A program made the position numbers and the translations under genes. Below the pieces are notes generated by a model. The model saw nothing but the letters and a program-made list of their open reading frames with translations. It was not told the origin of the DNA and ran no database searches. A DNA stretch of 52,795 nucleotides from Lachnospiraceae bacterium. GTDB lineage: Bacteria > Bacillota > Clostridia > Lachnospirales > Lachnospiraceae. The stretch is from positions 1 to 52,795 of the forward strand of contig JAFRZM010000023.1 of NCBI GenBank assembly GCA_017442585.1. Reading direction: 5' to 3'. The stretch's first letter is position 1, and each line of letters begins with the position of its first letter. Below are positions 23,201 to 32,535 of this stretch, piece by piece.

Positions 23201-24478
23201 ATGGCTACAACATTAATAAGCCTTGCAGTTGCGCTCGTAGCGGGACTGCTTATGTCAAGACTTGCAAAGAAGATTAATCTTCCTGCAGTTACTGCATACT
23301 TGGTTGCTGGATTACTTCTCGGACCGTTCTTTATCGGTAAGTTTGCCATTACGGGAATCGGTTTTGCGACACTTGAAGAGGTTGCGGGATTAAAAATCGT
23401 TTCTCAGGTGGCTTTGGGATTCATCGCTTTTGCCATCGGTAATGAGTTTAGATTATCATCGCTTAAGCTTATGGGTAAGCGTGCGGTTATAGTCGGTATT
23501 TTGCAGGCGGTTATAACAACTGTAATAGTTGACTGTGCTTTAATTACATTACATCTTATAAGACCGGATATCATATCACTTCCGGCTGCAATCACACTAG
23601 GTGCTATCGCGGCTGCTACAGCTCCTGCAGCAACACTTATGGTTGTTAAGCAGTACAAGGCAGAAGGTCCTTTAACAAGACTTCTTCTTATGGTAGTTGC
23701 TCTTGATGATGCTGTAGGACTTATGCTTTTCTCTGTATCATACGGTATTGCAGATGCATTGGAAGTAGGTAAGGTAAGCATCATAGGCGTTGTAGTAGAG
23801 CCTGTAATCGAGATTGTATTATCACTTGTACTCGGTGCGATTGCCGGTATGATATTAAATCAGCTTGAGAGATTCTTCCATTCGAATTCAAAGCGTATAT
23901 CACTTTCAATAGCATTCGTTCTTTTGACGGTAGGTATTTCGCTTTTGAAGTTTGAAATCTGCGGAGTTAAGTTTGGTTTCTCACTTTTACTTGTATGTAT
24001 GATGATGGGTACAGTATTCTGCAACATCTGCTATACATCAGTGGAATTAATGGACAGAGTAGACGGTTGGACAGCTCCTGTAAACGTATTATTCTTCGTT
24101 TTATCCGGTGCTGAACTTGACCTTTCAATCTTAGGTAATGTACTTGTACTTTTGGTAGGTGTTATCTACATAATCTTCAGATCGTTAGGTAAGATAAGCG
24201 GTGCTTACATAAGCTGTAAGATGACTCAGTGTAGTGAGCATATTACAAATTACCTTGGTATTACGCTTTTGCCTCAGGCGGGAGTTGCGTTAGGTATGGC
24301 TATTACGGCATCCAACCTTGGTGATGGCGCAATTATCAGAAATGTGGTATTATTCTCTGTGTTAGTATATGAACTTGTGGGTCCGACATTAACTAAGATG
24401 TCACTTATGAAGGCAGGAGAAATCAATCCTGAAGGACGTGCTTCTCGCCGTAAACCTAATAAAGGAATGATTGAATAA
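23201..24478 (+). CDS. Cation:proton antiporter (CPA2 / KefB-type membrane domain)
   Basis: A 425-residue polytopic protein with about twelve hydrophobic segments. Family features include K-I-N-L-P-A-V-T-A-Y-L-V-A-G near residue 30, L-G-F-I-A-F-A-I-G near 75 and a membrane D-D pair (V-A-L-D-D-A-V-G, about 168-175) expected to carry ions. It probably exchanges Na+ or K+ for protons. Unlike KefB/KefC it has no fused RCK domain; the following gene is trkA, which supplies RCK domains. The stop is directly followed by the trkA ATG. AGGAGGG precedes the start. Confidence 0.88.
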   Translation: MATTLISLAVALVAGLLMSRLAKKINLPAVTAYLVAGLLLGPFFIGKFAITGIGFATLEEVAGLKIVSQVALGFIAFAIGNEFRLSSLKLMGKRAVIVGILQAVITTVIVDCALITLHLIRPDIISLPAAITLGAIAAATAPAATLMVVKQYKAEGPLTRLLLMVVALDDAVGLMLFSVSYGIADALEVGKVSIIGVVVEPVIEIVLSLVLGAIAGMILNQLERFFHSNSKRISLSIAFVLLTVGISLLKFEICGVKFGFSLLLVCMMMGTVFCNICYTSVELMDRVDGWTAPVNVLFFVLSGAELDLSILGNVLVLLVGVIYIIFRSLGKISGAYISCKMTQCSEHITNYLGITLLPQAGVALGMAITASNLGDGAIIRNVVLFSVLVYELVGPTLTKMSLMKAGEINPEGRASRRKPNKGMIE

Positions 24479-25864
24479 ATGTTTGGAAAGAAGAAGAGCG
24501 AAGGTTTTAAGATAATAATCGTCGGTTGCGGTAAGGTCGGAACGACCCTGGTCAGCCAGCTTACGCGCGAAGGCCACGACATAACCATAATTGATAAGGA
24601 TCAGTCTATCGTAAACGACGTAACGGGTACTTACGATGTTATGGGAGTTGCCGGCAACGGCGCAAGCTTTACTGTATTACAGGATGCCGGAATATCGGAT
24701 GCGGATCTTCTTATTGCGGTTACAGATTCCGATGAACTTAATCTTTTATGTTGTACATTGGCCAAGCAGTTCGGTAATCTTTCTGCAATCGCGCGTGTAC
24801 GAACACCTGATTACAGTAAGGAGACGAACTATCTTAGGCAAAAGCTCGGTCTTGCGATGATCATTAATCCGGAGCTTGAGGCAGCTCTCGAAGCTTCTGC
24901 TATCCTGGCACTTCCGAATGCTTTGGAAGTTAACTCTTTCGCACACGGACAGGCTACACTCGTTAAATTCCGTTTGCCGGAAGACAATGACCTTGTAGGT
25001 AGAACAATCGCAAGTATTGGCTCTTCATTAAAATCAAATATCACGTTTTGCGCTATAGAGCGTAAAGGTGAAGTTTATATACCGTCAGGCGCTTTTACCT
25101 TGGAGGCTGATGATGTTATTTCATACGTATCCAATCGTCGTAATGCGTCGAATTTCTTGACTGAGATCGGATATAAGTCCAATAAGGTTAAGGACGCGAT
25201 GATTATAGGTGGAGGTAAAGGTGCATATTATTTGGCTGAGCAGCTTATTTCTATGGGCATCAAGGTCAAGATAATAGAGACCGATAAAGCGCGTTGTGAG
25301 GAACTTAGTCTTCTTCTTCCGAAGGCGATTATAATAAATGGCGACGGAATCGATCAGGAGCTCTTAAAGGCTGAGGGGATCCAGAGCGCCGAATCATTTA
25401 TTCCTCTTACGGGAATTGATGAAGTTAATGTACTTTTGACTTTGCATGCGAAGAACGTATCTGATGCAAAGGTTATTACAAAGATAAACAAGATAAACTA
25501 TAATGAGGTGCTTGATAAGCTCGATTTAGGATCTGTTATTTATCCTAAGTTTATAACGTCTGAGGCAATCGTTGCATATGTACGTGCGCGTCAGAACTCC
25601 GGTAAGTCAAGCAACATCGAGACACTTTATCATATGTTTGATTCACGCATCGAAGCTATCGAGTTTAAGGTAGATGCCGCATCGGCGGTTACGGGAGTTC
25701 CGTTAAAGGATCTTAAGCGTAAGGATGACGTATTGGTTGCGTTTATTAACAGAAAAGGTCGTATCATAATCCCTAAAGGTACTGACAGTATCGAAAAGGG
25801 TGATACGGTTATGATAGTTACAAAGAATACCGGTTTTACAGATATTCAGGATATACTTGCATAA
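24479..25864 (+). CDS. trkA: Trk system potassium uptake protein TrkA
   Basis: Cytoplasmic nucleotide-binding gating ring of a Trk K+ channel. The 461-residue protein has two copies of the RCK unit. The first Rossmann motif is I-I-I-V-G-C-G-K-V-G at 12-21 with the acidic D-K-D after strand two; the second is A-M-I-I-G-G-G-K-G-A at 240-249. Each is followed by a TrkA-C region (about 150-220 and 375-461). Full length, with no sign of decay. The ATG abuts the antiporter stop; trkH follows after 16 bases. Confidence 0.94.
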   Translation: MFGKKKSEGFKIIIVGCGKVGTTLVSQLTREGHDITIIDKDQSIVNDVTGTYDVMGVAGNGASFTVLQDAGISDADLLIAVTDSDELNLLCCTLAKQFGNLSAIARVRTPDYSKETNYLRQKLGLAMIINPELEAALEASAILALPNALEVNSFAHGQATLVKFRLPEDNDLVGRTIASIGSSLKSNITFCAIERKGEVYIPSGAFTLEADDVISYVSNRRNASNFLTEIGYKSNKVKDAMIIGGGKGAYYLAEQLISMGIKVKIIETDKARCEELSLLLPKAIIINGDGIDQELLKAEGIQSAESFIPLTGIDEVNVLLTLHAKNVSDAKVITKINKINYNEVLDKLDLGSVIYPKFITSEAIVAYVRARQNSGKSSNIETLYHMFDSRIEAIEFKVDAASAVTGVPLKDLKRKDDVLVAFINRKGRIIIPKGTDSIEKGDTVMIVTKNTGFTDIQDILA

Positions 25865-25880
25865 ATGACGGAGTAAGTTG

Positions 25881-27365
25881 ATGAATAGTAAGATCATAAG
25901 ATATTTATTCGGTAAAGTGCTTATAATACTTGGAATGCTCTTGCTTTTACCTTGTCTTACGGCACTTATCTACAGAGAACAAGAGGGCTATATGTATTTG
26001 ATGGTAGCTGTTGTTACCGTACTTTTAGGGCTCCTTTTCTCGTTAAAAAAACCCGAAGATACCGTATTTTATTTTAAAGACGGATGCTTTATAACGGCGT
26101 TAAGCTGGGTCATAATGTCTGCAATCGGTGCAGTGCCTTTTGTTTTAACAGGCGAGATACCGTTTTATGTAGATGCTTTGTTTGAGACTGTGTCGGGATT
26201 TACGACCACAGGTGCGAGCATTTTATCTAATGTGGAAGCATTATCACATTGCTCACTTTTGTGGAGAAGCTTTACGCATTGGATAGGCGGAATGGGAGTA
26301 CTCGTATTCCTTCTTGCGATTGTTCCGATGAATGGCGGTTCTCATATGAATCTTATGAGAGCAGAGTCTCCTGGACCTTCTGTAGGAAAGCTTGTTCCTA
26401 AGGCAGGCGAGACAGCGAAGATTTTGTATGTAATCTACATGGGACTTACCGTGTTGGAGTTTATATTTTTAGTATGCGGCAAGATGCCTGTATTTGATGC
26501 GATATGTACGAGTTTCGGTACGGCAGGTACCGGTGGTTTCGGTATAAAGTGCGACAGTATGCTTTCTTATTCGCCTTATATACAGTGGGTGGTAACGGTG
26601 TTTATGCTGCTTTTCGGTGTAAACTTTAACGCATATTTCCTCGTATTATTCGGTCAGATTAAGAAGGCTCTTTCGATGGAAGAGGTTAAAACGTACTTTG
26701 CGGTTATCGTCGGTGCGGTTGCAATCATCACATTTGATGTTGTTAAAATCTGTGGAAATTTTAAAGATGCTATTAGACATACATCGTTTACGGTTGCATC
26801 GATTATTACAACTACGGGATTTGGTACGATAGACTTTAACAAGTGGTCTGTAACATCGAGACTTTTGCTTGTGTCGCTTATGTTTATAGGTGCGTGCGCG
26901 GGTTCTACGGGCGGTGGTATTAAGGTTTCACGTTTTATCATTTTGTTTAAGACTGTGAAAAAGGAATTGCTGTCCTACATGCATCCGAAGTCAATTAAGA
27001 AGATTAAGATGGATGACAGGCCTGTCGAACATGAAGTTGTACGTTCTACGGATGTGTACTTTATAACGTTTGTTATTATATTTGTGGTTTCACTTTTTGC
27101 GATATCGATAGACGGCAAGGATCTTGTCACAAGCTTTACGGCTGTAGCGGCGACGATAAACAATATCGGACCGGGACTTGAACTGGTAGGCCCTACTGAA
27201 AACTATGCATTTTTCTCGCCGTTTTCTAAGATCGTGCTTATGATTGATATGCTTGCGGGTCGTCTCGAATTATTCCCGCTTGTACTTTTGTTCTATCCGG
27301 TAATGTGGAGAGATTTATTATTCAGCACGATTCGTGAAAAGAGAAAGAAAAAGAAAATTGATTAA
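25881..27365 (+). CDS. trkH: Trk system potassium uptake membrane protein TrkH
   Basis: The K+-conducting subunit, 494 residues and about ten membrane helices with four pore loops. Loop landmarks are S-G-F-T-T-T-G-A-S (first), G-T-A-G-T-G-G-F-G (second), T-T-T-G-F-G-T-I-D (third) and N-N-I-G-P-G-L-E (fourth). The helix segment H-W-I-G-G-M-G follows the first loop. The ATG at 25881 is preferred to a TTG three bases earlier because it is well placed behind GGAG at 25869-25872. It ends the antiporter-trkA-trkH operon. Confidence 0.95.
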   Translation: MNSKIIRYLFGKVLIILGMLLLLPCLTALIYREQEGYMYLMVAVVTVLLGLLFSLKKPEDTVFYFKDGCFITALSWVIMSAIGAVPFVLTGEIPFYVDALFETVSGFTTTGASILSNVEALSHCSLLWRSFTHWIGGMGVLVFLLAIVPMNGGSHMNLMRAESPGPSVGKLVPKAGETAKILYVIYMGLTVLEFIFLVCGKMPVFDAICTSFGTAGTGGFGIKCDSMLSYSPYIQWVVTVFMLLFGVNFNAYFLVLFGQIKKALSMEEVKTYFAVIVGAVAIITFDVVKICGNFKDAIRHTSFTVASIITTTGFGTIDFNKWSVTSRLLLVSLMFIGACAGSTGGGIKVSRFIILFKTVKKELLSYMHPKSIKKIKMDDRPVEHEVVRSTDVYFITFVIIFVVSLFAISIDGKDLVTSFTAVAATINNIGPGLELVGPTENYAFFSPFSKIVLMIDMLAGRLELFPLVLLFYPVMWRDLLFSTIREKRKKKKID

Positions 27366-27386
27366 TGCGAGAGTGTTAAGATGAAT

Positions 27387-27421
27387 AAGGCGTCGAAGAT
27401 TACCTTCGGCGCCTTTACTTT
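27387..27421 (+). terminator. Probable terminator after trkH
   Basis: AAGGCGTCGAAG (27387-27398) pairs with CTTCGGCGCCTT (27404-27415), one G-U pair. The T tail (TACTTTA) is weak. Confidence 0.65.
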
Positions 27422-27445
27422 ATGCTCGCAATAAGTGCGAAATTG

Positions 27446-27454
27446 TGCTATACT
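27446..27454 (+). promoter_or_regulatory. Extended -10 promoter of the BMP-type transporter operon
   Basis: TGC-TATACT at 27446-27454 fits an extended -10 element; the -35 region is poor. It lies 60 bases before the chosen start of the ATPase gene and argues against any longer start. Confidence 0.5.
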
Positions 27455-27513
27455 TATTGTTAAGTGTTCCCCGAAGAAAGAAACAACCGCGGGGAGAAGG
27501 AGGAAATGCACAT

Positions 27514-29052
27514 ATGGATACTCCTTATGCAATAGAGATGCTTAATATTACTAAGCGTTTCCCGGGCATAATAGCCAACGACAACATAACTTTGAGACTC
27601 AAAAAAGGCGAGATCCACGCACTTCTCGGCGAGAATGGTGCAGGAAAGTCGACTCTTATGAGTGTGCTTTTCGGACTTTATCAGCCGGAAGAAGGAATCA
27701 TCAAAAAGGACGGAAAGGAAGTATCGATTAAGAACCCTAACGATGCAAATGCATTAGGTATCGGAATGGTACATCAGCATTTTAAGCTGGTTGAGTGTTT
27801 TACGGTACTCGATAACATCATCTTAGGTGTCGAAGATACAAAGAACGGCCTTTTACAGAAGAAGGAAGCGAGAAAGAAAGTAGTTGCACTTTCGGAGAAA
27901 TATGGATTGAGCATCGATCCTGATGCTTTAATAGAAGATATAACCGTAGGTATGCAGCAGCGTGTAGAGATTTTAAAGATGCTCTACCGTGATAATGAAA
28001 TACTTATATTCGACGAGCCGACAGCAGTTTTGACACCGCAGGAAATCGACGAACTTATGAAGATTATGAAAAACCTTGCCTCAGAAGGTAAGTCGATTCT
28101 TTTCATATCACATAAGCTTGCCGAGATTATGAAGGTTTCAGACCGTTGCTCTGTTTTAAGAAAGGGCGCATATATTGGCACGTTGGAAACCGCAAAGACA
28201 AGCATCGAAGAATTATCGGCAATGATGGTTGGACGTAACGTTAATTTCCATGTAGAGAAGCAGGAAAAAGCACCGTCAGATGTAGTTTTAGATGTTGAAA
28301 ACCTTTGCGTAAAATCAGAAACACATAACCTTGACGCAGTTAAGAATGTAAGCTTCAAGGTACGTCGCGGCGAGATTGTATGTATCGCAGGTATTGACGG
28401 TAACGGACAGAAAGAGCTTATAGAATCAATTACGGGACTTACCAATGCTCATAGCGGTTCTATAAAGATGCTCGGTAAAGACATCACTCGTGAAAAGATT
28501 AGAAAACGTAACGTCATGGGTATGTCACATATTCCGGAAGACAGACATAAGCATGGTCTTGTACTTGATTATTCTTTGGAAGATAATCTTATCTTGGAAA
28601 GATATTTCGAGCCGGAGTTTACAAATAAGGCAGGATTCTTAAAGAGAAAGAATATCAGAAAGTACGCAGACCGCCTTATTGAAGAATATGATATAAGAAG
28701 CGGACAGGGTGCAATTACAATAGCACGTTCAATGTCCGGCGGTAACCAGCAGAAGGCCATTATCGCAAGAGAAATCGATAAGAATCCTGAACTTCTCGTT
28801 GCGGTACAGCCGACTCGTGGACTTGACGTAGGTGCTATAGAATACATTCATAAGCACCTGGTTGAGCAGCGTGATGCTGACAAAGCGGTTCTTATGGTTT
28901 CATACGAACTCGAAGAGGTTATGGATGTTTCCGACAGAATCCTTGTATTGTTCGAGGGCGAGATAGTCGGTGAGTTCGATCCTAAGAAGACTACAGAAGA
29001 AGAACTTGGCCTTTATATGGCAGGAGCCAAGAGAGATGAGGTGAAAGCATGA
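27514..29052 (+). CDS. Nucleoside-type (BMP family) ABC transporter ATP-binding protein
   Basis: Double-ATPase subunit of an importer for nucleosides or related compounds, 512 residues. The first domain has Walker A G-E-N-G-A-G-K-S-T (39-47), signature-like I-T-V-G-M-Q-Q-R and Walker B I-F-D-E-P-T-A-V-L-T-P. The second has M-S-G-G-N-Q-Q-K and a Walker B that reads A-V-Q-P-T-R-G-L-D-V-G-A, lacking the usual acidic pair, as is common in this YufO/NupO-like family. The ATG at 27514 is ten bases behind AAGGAGG. Its end overlaps the first permease gene by four bases. Confidence 0.9.
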   Translation: MDTPYAIEMLNITKRFPGIIANDNITLRLKKGEIHALLGENGAGKSTLMSVLFGLYQPEEGIIKKDGKEVSIKNPNDANALGIGMVHQHFKLVECFTVLDNIILGVEDTKNGLLQKKEARKKVVALSEKYGLSIDPDALIEDITVGMQQRVEILKMLYRDNEILIFDEPTAVLTPQEIDELMKIMKNLASEGKSILFISHKLAEIMKVSDRCSVLRKGAYIGTLETAKTSIEELSAMMVGRNVNFHVEKQEKAPSDVVLDVENLCVKSETHNLDAVKNVSFKVRRGEIVCIAGIDGNGQKELIESITGLTNAHSGSIKMLGKDITREKIRKRNVMGMSHIPEDRHKHGLVLDYSLEDNLILERYFEPEFTNKAGFLKRKNIRKYADRLIEEYDIRSGQGAITIARSMSGGNQQKAIIAREIDKNPELLVAVQPTRGLDVGAIEYIHKHLVEQRDADKAVLMVSYELEEVMDVSDRILVLFEGEIVGEFDPKKTTEEELGLYMAGAKRDEVKA

Positions 29053-30176
29053 AAAAGTTATTAAAGAACGACGGTGTTCAGACCTTTCTTGCATCCCTTC
29101 TCTGTATAATACTTGGAATGCTTATAGGTTACATAGTTTTGCTTTTTATAAATCCTGCAGGAGCAGGTAAGGCAATAATGGATATTATGAGAAACTTCTT
29201 TAACTTCTCCAATCCGTTAATGCAGTTGAAACGTTTCGGTAATACGGTTGCAAAGACAATGCCGCTTTTACTTTGCTCATTGAGTATACTTTTCTCATAC
29301 AAAGTAGGCTTGTTTAACATCGGTGTTGCGGGACAGTATTGTATCGGCGTTTGCGCATCACTTTATGCTGCACTCGCTTGGCATTGGAATTGGTTTTTCT
29401 GCATGACATTTGCAATTGTTGCAGGTGCGTTTGCAGGAATGCTTGTAGGTTTACTTAAGTCACTCTTTAACGTAAACGAAGTTATTTCCGGTATTATGCT
29501 TAACTGGATAATACTCTACTTTACGAATATGACCTTGAATAAGGTTAAAGAGGTTGCAAGCCCTTACACATTATACATAGACCAGGTTAATCCTGGTGCG
29601 TTTTTACCTAATGCGGGACTTGATAAATTATTCAATAACAACCAGTATATAACAATCGCGGTTCCGATAGCATTGGTCGTAACTATTGCGGTTTATGTAG
29701 TACTTAATAAGACAAAGCTTGGATATGAGCTTAGAGCTACAGGTCTTAATGCGAAGGCAGCTAAGTATTGCGGTATGGCAGAGAAGAAGAACATGATTCT
29801 CTCCCTTGTAATATCCGGTGCTTTGGCAGGACTTGGTGCAAGCTTACTTTACCAGACAGGTTACATGAGATGGGAGTGCACATCGGCATCTGTACCGGCG
29901 ATGGGATTCAACGGTATTGCGACAGCGTTCCTTGGCGGACTTAATCCGATAGGAGCAATTTTCTCATCATACTTTATACAGCATATTACAGACGGTGGTT
30001 CTTATGTAGATAAGTCCATGTATTGCTCACAGATATCAGACCTTATTTCAAGTATCATTATCTACTTATGCGGATTTGTATTCTTTATGAAATATGCGTT
30101 TAATAAGGTTTTAAACAAAAAGAAAGAGCCTGTAAATAACGCAAATGCAAAAACGGACAAAGGAGGCGAAAACTAA
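29049..30176 (+). CDS. BMP-type ABC transporter permease, subunit 1
   Basis: A 375-residue membrane protein of the YufP/NupP type with about ten hydrophobic segments. Typical spots are N-I-G-V-A-G-Q-Y near residue 90, N-E-V-I-S-G-I-M-L-N-W near 143 and L-R-A-T-G-L-N-A-K-A-A-K-Y near 230. M-G-F-N-G-I-A-T-A-F-L-G-G-L-N-P sits near 285. It forms a heterodimer channel with the next gene product. ATGA overlap with the ATPase and one-base overlap with the next gene indicate tight translational coupling. The C-terminal tail is Lys/Asn-rich. Confidence 0.9.
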   Translation: MKKLLKNDGVQTFLASLLCIILGMLIGYIVLLFINPAGAGKAIMDIMRNFFNFSNPLMQLKRFGNTVAKTMPLLLCSLSILFSYKVGLFNIGVAGQYCIGVCASLYAALAWHWNWFFCMTFAIVAGAFAGMLVGLLKSLFNVNEVISGIMLNWIILYFTNMTLNKVKEVASPYTLYIDQVNPGAFLPNAGLDKLFNNNQYITIAVPIALVVTIAVYVVLNKTKLGYELRATGLNAKAAKYCGMAEKKNMILSLVISGALAGLGASLLYQTGYMRWECTSASVPAMGFNGIATAFLGGLNPIGAIFSSYFIQHITDGGSYVDKSMYCSQISDLISSIIIYLCGFVFFMKYAFNKVLNKKKEPVNNANAKTDKGGEN

Positions 30177-31114
30177 TGACATTACTTATTCAGTACACTT
30201 TGATTTTCGCATCCGTACTTATATTGGTTGCACTAGGCGGATGTATATCCGAGCATTCAGGTGTTATAAACTTAGGACTTGAAGGAATCATGGTTATAGG
30301 TGCACTCGGTGGTGCGCTTGTTATGAAGTTTTTTAAAACCGATTCGTCGTTTTTGATGATTTTATTGGTAGTACTTGCTGCAATTGTTATGGGAATGCTT
30401 TTCTCGGCACTTCTTGGTGTTGCATGTATTAACTTTAAAGCAGATCAGACAATTATCGGTACAGCTATGAACATGTTAAGCGTTGCGGGAGCGACGGTAT
30501 TCGTTAAGGCTATAAACACTGCCGCAGATCCTAATGATGTATCTTCGACGATTCAGTACAACGGACCTAAGAAGATGTTTATCGAAAGAATCGGTAACTT
30601 TGAATTTAACTGGTTCATGGTAATAACGCTTGTAGTACTCGGACTTGTATGTCTCTTCCTTTATAAGACAAAATATGGTCTTAGACTTCAGGCGTGCGGT
30701 GAGCATCCTCAGGCAGCAGACAGCGTAGGTATTAACGTATATAAGATGCGCTGGATGGGCGTACTTATGTCAGGTGCTCTCGGCGGACTTGGTGGTATCT
30801 GCTATATACTTGCAGGCGTATCTGAGTGGAAGTTTGAAACAGGTGTTGCGGGATTTGGTTTTCTCGCACTTGCAGTTATGATCTTCGGACAGTGGAAGCC
30901 GTACAGAATAGCTCTTGTTGCCTTGCTTTTCGGTATGTTCAGAGCACTTTCAAATGTATACATCGGATTCGATTTCTTATATAATTTGAAGATTCCGTCA
31001 AGTGTATATAACATGATGCCGTATATCGTATCACTTATAGTACTTGCTCTTTCGTCGAAGCATTCACATGCTCCGAAGGCCGAAGGTATCCCGTACGACA
31101 AGGGTCAAAGATAG
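30176..31114 (+). CDS. BMP-type ABC transporter permease, subunit 2
   Basis: A 312-residue membrane protein of the YufQ/NupQ type. N-L-G-L-E-G-I-M-V-I-G-A near residue 32, L-R-L-Q-A-C-G-E-H-P-Q-A-A-D-S-V-G near 170 and G-V-A-G-F-G-F-L-A-L-A-V-M near 220 are family landmarks. It starts on the stop codon of the previous gene (TAATG). A hairpin separates it from the binding-protein gene. Confidence 0.9.
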   Translation: MTLLIQYTLIFASVLILVALGGCISEHSGVINLGLEGIMVIGALGGALVMKFFKTDSSFLMILLVVLAAIVMGMLFSALLGVACINFKADQTIIGTAMNMLSVAGATVFVKAINTAADPNDVSSTIQYNGPKKMFIERIGNFEFNWFMVITLVVLGLVCLFLYKTKYGLRLQACGEHPQAADSVGINVYKMRWMGVLMSGALGGLGGICYILAGVSEWKFETGVAGFGFLALAVMIFGQWKPYRIALVALLFGMFRALSNVYIGFDFLYNLKIPSSVYNMMPYIVSLIVLALSSKHSHAPKAEGIPYDKGQR

Positions 31115-31182
31115 ACCGGGCAAAAGCGCATCTTCACATACTTATCACAAAGAATGTGTAGTATATTATGGTTGATTTTATT

Positions 31183-31216
31183 TCTCGATTTAGTGCAAAT
31201 ACGCGCTTTTTCGAGA
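31183..31216 (+). promoter_or_regulatory. Intercistronic hairpin upstream of the BMP lipoprotein gene
   Basis: TCTCGA (31183-31188) pairs with TCGAGA (31211-31216), and inside it AGTGC (31192-31196) pairs with GCGCT (31203-31207), with a T-T internal loop. No T run follows. It could be an RNA processing or stabilising element. Confidence 0.5.
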
Positions 31217-31266
31217 GGTGAAATAGATGTAATTTATTTTTATCTAGGAAAGGTGGATTATTAACG

Positions 31267-32430
31267 ATGAAGAAACTTTTATCATTAATCCTCGTTGCTG
31301 TTTTAGCACTTGCTTTAGTAGCATGTGGTGGAGACACAACATCAAACAACAACAGCAACACAAACACAAATAACAGTGGTGACAATACAGACAGTGATGC
31401 AGATTCCGAATTCATGGTAGCTATGGTTACTGACTACGGCGATATCACAGACCAGTCTTTCAACCAGACAACATATGAAGCTTGTAAGGACTTCTGTACA
31501 GCTAACGGTCTTGAGTTCAATTATTACAAGCCTGCATCAGATTCTGATGAAGACAGAATCGCTTCTATCGAGAAGGCAATTGATGAAGGATACAACGTAA
31601 TCGTTATGCCTGGTTTCGCATTTGGTCCGGCAATCAAGGCTACAGCAGGCGAGTATCCTGATGTTACATTTATCGCACTTGACGTAAGCCAGGGTGACCT
31701 TGGTGATGATTATACAGTACCTTCAAACCTTTACTGCGCAGTATACCAGGAAGAGCTTTGCGGATACATGGCAGGTTATGCAGCTGTTAAGCTTGGCTAC
31801 AAGAAGTTAGGCTTTTTAGGCGGTATGGCAGTTCCTGCAGTTGTACGTTACGGTTATGGTTTCGTACAGGGTGTTGACGCAGCAGCAGCTGAACTTGGTC
31901 TTACAGACGTAGAAGTTAAGTATTGCTATGGTAACCAGTTCTCCGGCGATGCTGATATTACAGCAGCTATGGATACATGGTATCAGGCAGGTACAGAAGT
32001 TGTATTCGCTTGCGGTGGTGGTATCTATTCATCAGCAGCAGAAGCAGCAGCTAAGGTAAGTGGTAAGGTTATTGGTGTTGACGTTGACCAGGCAGCTATC
32101 ATTGATGGTCAGTATGGCGCAGGCATGACAGTAACTTCAGCTATGAAGGGTCTTGCAGCAACAGTTAAGTCAACTCTTGCAGCAGTACTTGCAGGAAACT
32201 TTGCAGGTGGTAAGGTTGATACATTAGGTCTTGTATCTGACGTTCCGGAAGAGAATTTCGTTCAGATCGCTCCTACAACACAGTTCAACGATTCATTTAC
32301 AGCAGATGATTACAAGGCGCTCGTTGCAGCTATGCACGCAGGTACAATTACAGTATCCAACGACATTACAAAGGCAGCAGCTGATTTCGCAACAGTAATC
32401 ACTGTAATTGATCAGGGAAACATTAAGTAA
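31267..32430 (+). CDS. bmpA: BMP-family (basic membrane protein) substrate-binding lipoprotein
   Basis: Receptor of the adjoining ABC importer, 387 residues. A signal peptide with lipobox L-V-A-C (Cys20) is followed by a disordered Thr/Asn/Ser/Asp linker (about 23-46). The BMP domain follows with D-Y-G-D-I-T-D-Q-S-F-N, V-I-V-M-P-G-F-A-F, L-G-F-L-G-G-M-A-V-P-A-V and A-C-G-G-G-I-Y. Relatives bind purine or pyrimidine nucleosides (PnrA/YufN); a lipid anchor and the aromatic Y-G-Y-G-F near residue 196 fit this. Here the receptor is last in the operon, while in Bacillus the similar gene comes first. AGGAAAGG lies upstream of the ATG. Confidence 0.92.
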   Translation: MKKLLSLILVAVLALALVACGGDTTSNNNSNTNTNNSGDNTDSDADSEFMVAMVTDYGDITDQSFNQTTYEACKDFCTANGLEFNYYKPASDSDEDRIASIEKAIDEGYNVIVMPGFAFGPAIKATAGEYPDVTFIALDVSQGDLGDDYTVPSNLYCAVYQEELCGYMAGYAAVKLGYKKLGFLGGMAVPAVVRYGYGFVQGVDAAAAELGLTDVEVKYCYGNQFSGDADITAAMDTWYQAGTEVVFACGGGIYSSAAEAAAKVSGKVIGVDVDQAAIIDGQYGAGMTVTSAMKGLAATVKSTLAAVLAGNFAGGKVDTLGLVSDVPEENFVQIAPTTQFNDSFTADDYKALVAAMHAGTITVSNDITKAAADFATVITVIDQGNIK

Positions 32431-32448
32431 TAATTTAAGAATAATTAT

Positions 32449-32488
32449 TAAAAGAGCCGACTGCTATTGCAGGCCGGCTCTTTTTTTG
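32449..32488 (+). terminator. Intrinsic terminator after the BMP operon
   Basis: A long stem AAAGAGCCGACTGC (32451-32464) with GCAGGCCGGCTCTTT (32469-32483), followed by seven T residues. Confidence 0.92.
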
Positions 32489-32513
32489 TTAATCTTATTA
32501 AGATAAATAAGAT
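32486..32513 (+). promoter_or_regulatory. Possible promoter of folD
   Basis: TTGTTA (32486-32491) and TAAGAT (32508-32513) are 16 bases apart. The -35 element overlaps the T tail of the preceding terminator. Confidence 0.4.
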
Positions 32514-32535
32514 ACTAATGAATCGAGGTATGATC

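Noticed and set aside
27445-27513. Longer N-terminus for the BMP-type ATPase
   Set aside because: It would start inside the predicted -10 element; the ATG at 27514 has a strong ribosome binding site and fits the family start.
32467-32535. Longer N-terminus for folD
   Set aside because: It would overlap the upstream terminator stem and promoter; the ATG at 32536 gives the normal family length.
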